Positions 22,073 through 31,744 of a stretch of DNA of 64,000 nt are shown one piece after another. Both the position numbers and the translations under genes were made by a program. Under the pieces are notes generated by a model, which had not been told where the DNA came from, did not search any database, and saw nothing but the letters and a program-made list of their open reading frames with translations. Source of the stretch: Impatiens glandulifera. Lineage: Eukaryota; Streptophyta; Magnoliopsida; Ericales; Balsaminaceae. The stretch lies in contig NW_025919557.1 of the NCBI RefSeq assembly GCF_907164915.1, positions 124,001-188,000 on the forward strand. Direction: 5' to 3'. Each line of letters opens with the position of its first letter. The first letter of the stretch is position 1.

Positions 22073-22369
22073 TTCCACCATTTTAATTAGTTTATGAATA
22101 ATGCAGATGGTAAACAAATCAATCATATGTGCTAGTTTAACAATTCAGTCTTAATTTAGTAGAAAGGAAACAAAGATATTTTCTGACCTGAAGGGAACAA
22201 CTATCTTTCTTCTTGGTAATTTTGATGGCTTCATCAATAATAGTAATTATTGGTAATCTTATCTCGTAACAATTACACGTAAATATTATTGAATACAAAC
22301 AATGACAATAGAAAAAAATAAAATAGATTATGTAATAAAATGAAGAAAAATCTTCTTGTTTGCTTTGAG

Positions 22370-22791
22370 TCATGTGAAATCACAGTTCCCTTACAACAGT
22401 TTCACCGTCTTCGTATGTTCTGGAGTGTTTCGTCAGTGGTTGCTTCACAGGTTATCTGAATCACAATCACCGAGTTTCAAGAGAACTAGTCGAGTCAAGA
22501 ACTTGAAGAACGCTCACAAAGAACACTCACAAAGAATATAAAAGACTTTTGGAATTCTAGAATGAGAAATGATAAGATGATGTATTTAGAGGAATACAAA
22601 GTGAAGAAATATTTATAGTTGAAATTAGACTCTAAAACTATTAATCAATTCTTTAATTCAAATATTTATAGTTGAATTAGCTGTGAATTTTATTTGGATT
22701 AAATATAACAATTAATTTACATTTGAATTTTTTGTGAATTTTATCACAAATATCATTTCCTTTGAATTAATAGAATAATTTAATTCCAACA
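22370..22791 (-). mobile_element. 3' LTR of a reverse-strand Ty1-copia element, copy A
   Basis: On the reverse strand TGTTGGAATT begins at 22,791, just after a short G-rich tract (ATAGGGACT). A TATA box (CTATAAATA, around 22,612-22,620) follows about 170 bases in. The far end is not resolved. Compared with copy B, about 70 bases near 22,450 are missing. The LTR follows the RNase H remnant with about 550 bases between, the normal order for copia. Confidence 0.6.
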
Positions 22792-23339
22792 AGTCCCTAT
22801 ATTAATGAAAATTGAAAGATTAACTCGGTGAAAGATTCAATAGTTGAATTCTAAATAAATTAGGCAAGTGTAACCTTTTGAACCTTCTCTTATAAAGGTA
22901 TATATCTTTACTAGTCTATTAGTAGACTCAATATCCTTGAACTATTCCTCCTTTTGTGTAAACAATTACACACTTTCACATATAATTATTTTTGATACAT
23001 GTCATTTCTCATGATTGTGTTCGTTTTGGCCGTGAACACTCGCCTGGTTCAGCGAGAGAGTCTAGAATTGATCCGGGCAATACATTCAAAAGGGCCCCAC
23101 TTCTCTATCAAATAGGTGATCTCTTAATACTAAATTATTAAAAGAATTATTAAAAGTCTGTGTGCTTATCCTTTTCCGAAATGTTATTTTATCGTAGGGA
23201 TTTTTCACCAATAGTAATCTACCAAGTTTAGTATACTTAAGTTGTTCCATTGAACCTAATTCTTGGGATCTCCAGTCATCATAGGTTGGGTTTCCCTTAA
23301 TACTAAATTATTTTAGGTTTAAGTCACATTCCTTGTGAG
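22792..23339 (-). other. Spacer between copia RNase H and 3' LTR, copy A
   Basis: This AT-rich stretch has no domain that I recognise. It carries scattered stops in all frames and matches copy B at about 57,404-57,935, apart from small insertions such as one near 23,120. Confidence 0.5.
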
Positions 23340-25650
23340 GACTTTAATACCAACTCTCTGTTTAACCCTTTGGTTAGTAGATCTGTGATATTATCTTTAG
23401 ATTTAACATAATTAATTGAGATAATTCCAGTAGACGGTAATTGTCTAATGGTATTATGTATACGACGTATATGTTATATTGATCATTATACATATGACTC
23501 TTAACTCGTCCGATCGCAGATTGACTAGCACAATGAATAGAAAATGTTGGTATATGCTTAGACCACATTTGAATATCTTTTAAGAATAAATATAGACATT
23601 AAGATTTTTCACCACACTTGTCAAGAGCTATAAATTCAAATTTCATCGTGGATCTAGCAATAACAGTTTTTAGAATATTTCCAAGATATAGTTACACCTC
23701 CAAGTGTAAATACATATCCAATTATTGACTTAGAATCTTTTATATCTGAAATCCAATTAGCATTATTGTAGCCTTCGATAATAGAATGATGGCTCGTGTA
23801 GTGTAGACCATAATCACGAGTATTTCTCAAATACCTAAATAATCGTACAATGTCTTTCGAATGTTTATTACCCGGATTACTCGTGTATCTACTGAGTTAG
23901 CTTACTATATAGTCTATATCTGGTCTTGTACAACTCATTAAGTACATTAGACTCTCAATTATTCGAGAATAATTTAATTGTAAAACACTCTCTCCACAAT
24001 TTTTAGATAGATGTTGACTCGTATCTATCAGAGTTTTAGTCAATGCAGAATCATCCTTGTTAAATTTTTTAAGAATCTTATCCACGTAATGCGATCGACT
24101 TTGAACTATTCCTTTTAATGTTCTAATCACTTTGATTCTAAGAATCACATCATTCAATTTCATATCTTTCTTGTCAAATTTTAAATTTAACATATCTTTA
24201 GTGGATTTAACCATTTTATCATTATTTCCAATGATAAGTATGTCATCTACATAAAGACATAAAATGTCGTAACTATTTTTGTGTCTTTAATATAAATACA
24301 TTTGTTATATTCATTGATCTAGAATCCACTTGAGATCATAACATGGTTAAATTTCTCATGTCATTGTATTGGAGCTTATTTTAAGTCATAAAAATACTTA
24401 ATCAGTTTACAAACTTTATTTTCTTGCCCTTGAGTAGAAAACCCTTTAGGTGATCTATGTAAATTTCTTCTTCCAAATCTCCATTTAAAACAATAGTTTT
24501 TACGTCCATTTGATGAACTTCTATATTGCGCAAAGAGGAAATCACAAGAATCAATCGAATATAAGTTATTCTCGTAACCGAATAATATGTATCAAAATAA
24601 TCAAGATCTCCTCGTTGGCGATATCCTCTTACCACCAATCTTGCCTTATATTTATCAATTAATCAATCACCTTTCATTTTCCTTTTGAAATTTCATCGAC
24701 AAATTAGTATTTTAATTCCTGGAGGTAGATCCACTAATTCCCACGTTAGTTTTGCAAGATAGATTATATCTCACTATTAATTGCCTCTTTCTATTGAGGC
24801 ACTTCAGACGGAGTAATTGCCTTATTATACGTTTGAGGTTTACTTTCCATCATGAAAGTAATAATATTTGGACCAAATGATTTTTCTATTCTAGATCGTT
24901 TACTTCGTCTAAGTTCAACCTCAACTTCATTTTCTTTTTCTTGATCATCTAGTTCAAGAAATCTTTTTGGAGAACGTTGTTCTTCATTAGACTTATATGG
25001 AAATACATGTTCAAAGAATGATGCATTTCTTGATTCCATTATCATATTCTTATGAATATCCGTAATGTCCGGTTTAAATACAAGAAAACGATAAGAACTA
25101 TTGTTTTGTGCATATCCAATAAATATACTATCAACAGTTTTTGGTCCAACTTTTACCTTTGTAGTTAATGGTACAACTACCTTATCTAAACTATGATAGA
25201 CCAAAACTTAATAGAAGTGACTTCATCAATTCTTTTAATGTTTAATTTTCCACTCATCTATATCATTTTGTTGAGGAGAATAAGGTGTTGTTGTCTCATA
25301 TATTATACCATGTTGAGAACATAGTTCGGCAAAAGGTGATTCATATTCACCTCATTTATCACTTCTTAACACCTTGGTCATTTTACCGAGTTGGTTTTCA
25401 ACCTCATTTTTATAAAGAATGAATTTCTCTATACCTTCATCTTTACTTGTAAGAATATACACATAATAATATTTTGTGTTATCATTAATAAAAGTAATAA
25501 AGTATTTGCATCCAACATGTGTTGGTGTTCCTTTTAAACCACATACGTCTGTATGAATGAAATCAAGTGGTCTATTATTTCTTTCAACATTTTGAAAAGG
25601 ATGATCTCGTCAATTTCGCTTCAACACAAACTTCACACTTGCACAATTAA
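23340..25650 (-). pseudogene. Ty1-copia pol relic (integrase to RNase H), copy A
   Basis: Read on the reverse strand, the order is as follows. Near 25,640 is the end of the GAG-pre-integrase region ([11 protein letters not shown]). Then the integrase core with RPLDFIHTDVC, TKVLRSDK and PYSPQQND. The integrase C-terminus is at 25,204-24,791 (SIFIGYAQNNSSYRFLVF, then RRSKRSRIEKSFGP). Reverse transcriptase follows at 24,638-24,402 (DYFDTYYSVTRITYIRL, VHQMDVKTIVLNGDLEEEIY) with the catalytic YVDD codons at 24,242-24,253. RNase H remnants lie at 23,568-23,340 (SIHCASQSAIGRVKS). This order is diagnostic of copia, probably Tork/Angela-like. Frameshifts and stops make it inactive. Gag, protease and the N-terminal integrase are gone. 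Confidence 0.9.
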
Positions 25651-25730
25651 TTCACATTTGAATTTTATGTGAATTTTATTTTCCTAAATATCATTTCAAT
25701 TTAATTAATTAAATTAACAGTAATATTTTC
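25640..25730 (-). repeat. Short LTR-like remnant beside the truncated copia pol
   Basis: The words 'acaattaattcacatttgaa' and 'gtgaattttat' here closely match part of the LTR at about 22,700-22,790, in the same orientation. The internal deletion of the element therefore appears to join pol directly to a piece of its 5' LTR. Confidence 0.5.
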
Positions 25731-25839
25731 ATGATTTTCATGAGGAAGTATAATGGTTCTTTGAGCTGATAAGGATTGAATTGGTTCATCAAAAAAATTC
25801 TAGCGGATGGACTGTGATATTATTATTTTTACAGGAATG

Positions 25840-26590
25840 TGTTTAGTTAAATTTGATGTGAAATTAAGAGTTGTACGTTCTGAATTCACTTGATTATTGT
25901 TTTTTCTCGATGAATCCATGTATAGTGATAGTTTATTGGAGCAAGCAATTTGTGGTGAATCTTCTAAGAAGGATTTAGCGAATCAGGGGCATTTTCTGTA
26001 TTTATTTCAACTGTCAAGTTATTTGTAAACTAAATGGTTAACTATAATATAATATATGGTTCATTTATATCTTGCAGCTCTTGAAAATATGCCTAGAGAT
26101 TATTCTAGCCCATTTTCCATGAGAGAAAGGCATTTATGGTTTCTCCCAGAATTAGCTAGTAGGTTTGGTCTACATAGTTCTGTTTTCTTATCTATATTTC
26201 TAAATATAATTATTAAAATTTATTCTATACAATTATTTAATATTATCAAACTATTTTATTAAAATGTAATTCATTGATTAGAAACTATCAAACATGTTTT
26301 TTTCATATAATGGAAACTTAGATGACTATCTCTTAATTTATATATTCCTTTGTTAGGGTTTAAAAAACATGTACAACTTCACCCAGAAATATTTGAAGTT
26401 TGAAGCAAATTTCTTTTTCACTGAAGATATGTTTAATATGTTTTCTTAGAGAAAATGTAGGGGCGAAGGATGTATTAGAAGAAACCATCTTAATCTTTAT
26501 ATTTTTTGTTTTAGCCATTACACTTGGTTGATTTTTATTGTTAGTTTGTTTGAGCAGAATGTTCAAAATCATTTGGTCCAGGTTAGTTAT
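25840..26590 (+). other. Exon-like blocks of an unrecognised gene, copy A (part 1)
   Basis: 26,078-26,162 is flanked by a TTGCAG acceptor and a GT and encodes LENMPRDYSSPFSMRERHLW plus FLPELAS. About 25,912-25,985 reads DESMYSDSLLEQAICGESSK. About 26,515-26,579 reads LIFIVSLFEQNVQNHLVQ before a CAG/GTTAGT donor. Together with the blocks at 27,273 and 28,277-28,557 these look like dispersed exons of one forward-strand plant gene. I do not recognise the protein. Copy B has lost the acceptor of the 26,078 block. Confidence 0.4.
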
Positions 26591-26680
26591 TTTATTTGTA
26601 TGATTGAATAGTTTAATTACATCTTAAATAGTTTTAGTTAGTGTCTTATATATATAAACATATATCCTCAACATTTTTCT

Positions 26681-27242
26681 TAGGGGTGTCAATTTAGTCA
26701 CTTTCAGATTGCAGGTTCGAGTTGGCAGGTTTACGGGTTGAACAATACTAACCTGAACTTGACATGTTTAGTAATTTAGGTTAAAATCAATCAAATGAAC
26801 TTGACCTATTTATTTGTGATTTATCCGAACCTGACCTGTTTATTTATGATTGACCCGAACTCGACCTGTTTCACCCGATTTACCTAACTCAACTCGAACC
26901 AAACTCAATACAATTAATTCACATCTCTCTGTTTCAAATTAAAATGACATCAACATAACATAAAAATGAATTTAAATCATAAATTCATTTATAACAATTT
27001 TACAAAAGAAAATGAGTGAGTGAATAGGAAAGAATAACATAAAATAGTTAAAACTTAACAAAAGAAATTTATAAACGGGTTATAGTGTCTATTTTGGGTC
27101 ATTTAAGTTCAACCCAATTTTGACATGTTTATTAATCAGGTAACCTGATTTTGACCCGAACAAAAAATACATGATCCTAACCTAATTTTTTCGTGTTTGG
27201 TTTAGGTCTTGCTTTCATGTTGGGTCCAAAATTATCTACCTT
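26681..27242. mobile_element. Small hAT-like non-autonomous element, copy A
   Basis: It begins TAGGGGTGTCAATTT, a start typical of many plant hAT-derived repeats. It is filled with alternating 'gacctgtttatt' and 'acccgaac' words and ends in a degraded inverted version (ttgggtccaaaattatctacc). No transposase is present. The same element is at 61,225-61,785. Confidence 0.55.
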
Positions 27243-27272
27243 AATTTTTCTCAAATTATGTTTTCATTTTAG

Positions 27273-27387
27273 TAGACGTGACTAATGTTATTGAATTCTT
27301 GAGCGCCGGGAGTACTCAAACAAAGGTTCTTTTTAAGGAAGAGTATGACTATCTTGATGGAATCAGCATTAACTCCATTTGTGAAAG
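27273..27387 (+). other. Exon-like block of an unrecognised gene, copy A (part 2)
   Basis: After a pyrimidine-rich TTTTAG acceptor the frame reads DVTNVIEFLSAGSTQTKVLF, then KEEYDYLDGISINSICER. It is open for about 38 codons and shows little change in copy B (61,812-61,930), but has no clear donor. The 27,390-28,095 interval after it is AT-rich. It contains a short open frame (27,898-28,086) conserved in copy B that I cannot assign and that may belong to an organellar insert. Confidence 0.4.
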
Positions 27388-28099
27388 ATATAATATAATT
27401 TCGTAATAATTTTTAACTTGACAAGTTAGTGAATAATCCTTTATAATTTTATGTAGGAATGAGTAATAAATATTTACCGCTTTCAAAATTTTGCTAGATG
27501 TTATTATATATTACTTAGTTTTAGTATAACTGGATGATTCTGGAGAAAAAGTATGTAATACTGTAATGAATTAAGAGTTTGTGTAGCTATTCGATAATAA
27601 TATCTTCATAATTTGCTTTTTATTTTTAAACTTGATCCTATATCCTCAATTTTTTAGTTGCAAAAATTGGTTGAAGTTATATAAATATATTGATAAGTAT
27701 TGTCTTTATATAAGACTACTATTCCTTGGTAATATAAATATTTATGTACTTATTGTCTTCAATTACCATTCCTTCTTTATTTTATTCTTTTTTTAAGATA
27801 ATACATTTATCATCTTATATATATCTGGTATGAAAGAGCTTCCGTAAGAACTAGAAGGAAGACTAAAGTATGTTGCGGTATCTTTTTTAACCACAAAATG
27901 ACTAGTACTCCTATTGTGATTCCCGATACCCATGAAATAAAATGTCACAATATTTTTTTTATGGATTTTTGTAACCAGAACCCAAAAAAGAAAAAGATCA
28001 AGAGATTGACCATGCATGTCTGTTGGAGCGAATTGGATGATCGGGCCAAGGGCTGCCCCCTCTTCCCCTCACTCTCCTTTCCGTAATGTTCACAAAAAA

Positions 28100-28220
28100 G
28101 GTCGGAAGGAGAAGTGTTAACAACTTTGAATGGAAGCCCCGGTAAACGGCGACAGTAACTCTAGCTGTCATAAGGTAGAAAAATTCCTTGTCGCATAAGT
28201 AGCGACCTGCACGAATGGTG
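28100..28220 (+). pseudogene. Mitochondrial 26S rRNA fragment (NUMT), copy A, truncated
   Basis: About 120 bases match plant mitochondrial large-subunit rRNA, from GGTCGGAAGGAGAAGTG to CGACCTGCACGAATGGTG, including TTCCTTGTCGCATAAGTAG. This corresponds to bacterial 23S domain IV. Copy B has the same fragment with about 285 more rRNA bases upstream, so this copy lost them after duplication; the junction is at AAAAAAGGTCGG. It is not a functional rRNA gene. Confidence 0.85.
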
Positions 28221-28276
28221 TTGAAGACACTGTTATTTAAAATATTTAGAAAAACTTATAATTTATTGTTTTGTAG

Positions 28277-28557
28277 ACAATAGAGAAACGTGGTCTATAT
28301 GAACTTGGCAACATGAGTTCTGTGATGAAGGTATGTTAATTTTTAATTCTTCTTATTTTGTGATGGTACATTAAAATATGTATATAAGAAATTTTATAAT
28401 CATCCAAGAATTGATTGAAAGAAATTAGTTGGGTTTCTTTTATATTGATTAATTTGTTAAAAATTAATTTAGGTAAAAGTTATTGATTCAATCATCTTAT
28501 TAGGGTTGCATAACTTAAGTATGGTTGGAGAGGTCCTTGAGTCTTTTATCTTCAAAC
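28277..28557 (+). other. Two exon-like blocks of an unrecognised gene, copy A (part 3)
   Basis: 28,277-28,330 has a TTTTGTAG acceptor, 18 codons (TIEKRGLYELGNMSSVMK) and a GTATGT donor. 28,473-28,557 has a TTTAG acceptor and an open frame reading VKVIDSIILLGLHNLSMVGE and onward, before GTAAGG. Both blocks are phase 0. In copy B the second is broken by an insertion (gtaaaagattgatggg). Splice signals and open frames suggest exons from a decayed host gene; identity unknown. Confidence 0.45.
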
Positions 28558-28779
28558 GTGTAAGGAATAATGTTCTTCTTAAAAAAATTTCTTATTAATT
28601 ATTGTAATTTGATAAATATTTATATGGGAATTGTAATTTGATTAAATATTTTTTTTAATTTGTTAAATGTAATGTTTTCTTATTTAGGAATATTGGTAAG
28701 AATTTTTATATTAAAAATTCTTATTTCAATGTCACTCTTAGTTTTTTATTATTATTAGATTTAGTAGAAAAACAATCAC

Positions 28780-29008
28780 ATAGTATCCTTTAGCGACGGT
28801 AATGTATTCATGTGGTCATATTTTAACAACGGTATTTATTTTTGCAACATGATCCATGTTTTAGTGACAGAAAATGTAGGAATGGCTGGCGAGGCTTTTT
28901 ATTTTTAGTGACGACGAAATTCTCAGTAGCGACGGTAAAGGATTAATTCATAGCGGGATAAGGACGAAAACCATATTTGATTTTTCAAAGATGGAGCTTC
29001 GTTGTTAG
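28780..29008. repeat. Repeat with TAGCGACGG words, copy A
   Basis: Words of the type TTTAGCGACGGTAA recur in direct and altered form (28,791, 28,930 and similar), as in the subterminal regions of plant DNA transposons. No terminal repeat is found. Copy B continues the match to the window edge. From 29,009 to 29,344 nothing is recognised, apart from a doubled gagacgcgca word at 29,060-29,090 and a TATATAATA at about 29,265. Confidence 0.4.
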
Positions 29009-29344
29009 TCTACCATTTCGGGAGATTCGAAAGGTGAAATGATCAATCTTTGGAATGAAGAGACGCGCATGCATAATGAGACGCGCACGCAAAGAAGTGG
29101 ATCATTATTCAAAGAGGAGAACTAACATTTCACTAAAATGTCATATTCTTTGAAATGAAATAAATATTTTCCTTCTTTGACCATCCAAAATTTTAGATGC
29201 AATCCGTCTCTATCCAAACAACTTCAAAGATATATTCCAATGGACAAACCTCATTCTTCCTTCTATATAATACTGACATCATAACAACCAAAACAATTGA
29301 AAATTATTGAACAACTATCTCAAATAAAAGACTACTCTCAAAAG

Positions 29345-30148
29345 ATGAATCTCACTCTCTCAAAGAACACCCTTCTAGTAGACTTTGAATCAGTCTTATC
29401 CTGTGAAGATGTGATAATCTCATCAATATTCAGATCTCTTGAAGCAACCGGTCTAAGGCATTTTTTTGAAAACCAATTTGCCATAAACAATGAAGTCATT
29501 CTTGATTTTTTCAAGAATTCCAAGATAATCCATGAGTACTTTATCTTTTCTACAGTTTGAGGTCAGGAATTTCTCTTCAGTTAGATGGATCTCGCACGAA
29601 GTTGCGAGCTACCAATCGAAAGCCTCTTTGACTTCTCATTCTTCAATGAAGTCATCAATGAGATGCGTCATCTTCTCTCCCATTCTGAAAATCCAGTTGA
29701 AACGTATAGAGCTAAAGCGCTCCTACACATTGAATATCCGATTCTTAGTGAGATTAGTGGCAAAAGCATTCTTGCCAAAGAATCAACTAATTACTATTCC
29801 CAAAGGATTTTTGAGATGATGGTTTCTATTATAGAAGGAATTCTTATAAACTGATTGAAGATAATTTTGGACAATCTGAAGAAAATGATCTCTTTGGCCA
29901 AAATGATTACCGGATATTCTCCTCAGCTATGCGGTCTATTCTTTGACATCGACATCTTTCTCAATCTTGGAATTACCCTTAACCCATCCCAACTTCTCAC
30001 AAAGGAAAGAGTGAAGGAACATATTGATGGAGTGGAGAGAGCAAGAATCAGAAAAGAACTGACCTCTAGATCTTTAAGCAAACAATATTATATCAATGTC
30101 AAGCAAACAATCTCATTTGGAAAGCAAACCGATCATTTTGTTTCATGA
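29345..30148 (+). pseudogene. Extra-ORF family, decayed N-terminal copy i
   Basis: A single frame runs from ATG 29,345 to 30,148 with three internal stops. It reads LVDFESVLSCEDV, then GLRHFF, LDFFKNSKI, an LAKES block, and KKMISLAKMITGYS. These align with the N-terminal domain of a protein family that I recall from Lamiales genomes (DFESVL, FF.NA, S-KA-LLA-KS, INWG motifs). The last internal stop (TGA, 29,852) sits exactly at the tryptophan of the conserved INW motif. The copy has no coiled-coil tail. Function unknown; inactive. Confidence 0.6.
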
Positions 30149-30632
30149 ATCAGTTTTTCAATGTCTTCTAATCTCTTTCTTTCACAAGTATTAATGAAAA
30201 TCCGGCTTTATTAGAATGATCTATTAAAATAAGGACTTCGATCATTCAATATGATCCTATCTCACTATTTTCACAAAATTCGGGCACATTCTCAGGGAGA
30301 AGCGATTGCTTCTCAAAAAACCGATCGGTTTGGATTTTCTGTCCAGATAATTGACCGTTCTCTTTGACCGGTCATTTATTCATTATAAAATCTTAGGAAA
30401 TATTCTCTGAAAAGGCGTTTCACAAGATCCAATATTCAAAAGGTGTTTTATCGAGTAACGTAAAAGGTCATGTCTTTTCAAAGACCATCATAACGGCTAG
30501 ATCTATTCAGATAACCCTCAATCGGTTCCATATGTCTATTTCAGAAGGACGTATCTATCAATAAATCACCACAAGTCCTCATCAGATCAATTCAAAATCT
30601 AAAAACTCACTCTTCAAATCAATATTACAAAA
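30149..30632. other. Spacer between extra-ORF copies i and ii
   Basis: No coding signal. It contains the 14-bp palindrome AAACCGATCGGTTT (30,318-30,331) and several ACCGGTC words like those in the nearby LTRs, so it probably derives from related element sequence. Confidence 0.5.
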
Positions 30633-31330
30633 ATGAGTCTAGCATCATCCCGTATTTGTCTCATTGTCGACTTCGAATCAGTTCTAACTATCGAGGATGA
30701 TGAAGTTTGCGAAACCATGTTTGAATCTCGGGCCACTTCTGGTCTGAGGAAATTCCTTGAAGGATCCCGAAGGATCCTTGAAGAAGAAGTTATCAAATTT
30801 TTCACAAATGCCAGAATCATCAACGACTTAATCGTTTCAAGGCTAAGAGGTGAATCTATCACGATTGGAGAAGCAGATCTCGGTCAATTTTTGATCTCCC
30901 CACTGAAGGCTTTTTGGATTTCTCACTGTCTCTAGAAAATGTCATCCAAGATATTGTTTTTCTCTTCTCAATCTCTCAGATTCCGGTGGAAACTCATGGG
31001 CTCAAATCAAGGCTATGTCATCACATTCAGATTCTCTGTGACATAGTCGACAGAAGCCTCCTGGCAAAAGAATCCACCCACTTCTATACCAAAAATATCT
31101 TCAAAATGATGATTACCATAGTCTGTGGCACCCCGATCAACTAGTCACAAGTCATTTTCGAGAACCTGAAGAAAACTATCTCATCTCCTCGACCAATGAT
31201 TGGTTACATTCCTTAGATTAGTAGCCTTCTTCTTTCCCTGAACTCCAATCTCGGATTGGGAACCATCATTAGACCATCCAAAATTCTGACCAAAGAAAAG
31301 GTCGTAAGCTAGATCCATAGGATATAGGCA
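30633..31330 (+). pseudogene. Extra-ORF family, decayed N-terminal copy ii
   Basis: It starts MSLASSRICLIVDFESVLTI and continues with MFESRATSGLRKFLEG and FFTNARIINDLIVSRLRGES. A frameshift near 30,885 moves the match to the frame reading GFLDFSLSLENVI and LLAKESTHFYTKNIFKMM. It stops at TAG (31,142) right after IN, again at the conserved tryptophan of INW. The copy aligns end to end with copy i, so the two are diverged repeats of one domain. From 31,331 to 31,740 no coding signal is seen. Confidence 0.6.
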
Positions 31331-31744
31331 GCAAAAGTCTAAGGGAATGAAATTAGGGTGTTAAAACGTTTCATATTCTAGTCTAAGTTCTCATGAAAAA
31401 CCGGTTATTTTGTTAAATCGACATAATATTATTAATATTATTTAAGTTGCATTTATATGCATTGAATGTTAATTAAATGATAATTTATTAAATGTGTTAA
31501 AATCGGCATGCCTAAAAATGGTTATTTAATGAACTGCATTTACATACATGATTTAATATTAATCATTAAAACTCAAGCGGTTAATTTTTATTTTTACTTT
31601 GGGAAAAGACCCATTTTCAAACAAGGCGCCAATTTTGCCTATTTTGGGGGGAATGTGGGGTCACACATCAAAGGGTAACGGTTCATTACCCAATTTGGAA
31701 AAAGATCCTTTAACCGGCATAACTTACTAGAAATCATACTATTC

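Larger units (their letters stand above)
3658..29010 (+). repeat. Segmental duplication, copy A
   Basis: Sequence from about 3,658 onward recurs in the same order and orientation from about 43,143 to the window end. Shared landmarks are the integrase tail, hairpin array, CACTA element with the same CTA target duplication, LTR-like block, SINE, reverse copia pol, hAT-like element and rRNA fragment. Compared with copy B, this copy has about 5.1 kb extra (16,947-22,072), lacks a 383-bp LTR promoter segment, and lacks most of the rRNA fragment. The right limit is at or beyond about 29,010 because copy B runs off the window. Confidence 0.9.

Noticed and set aside
22137..22373. Reverse open frame of 78 codons
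   Set aside because: It lies in the far part of or just beyond the copia LTR, is AT-rich, and is altered by indels in copy B.
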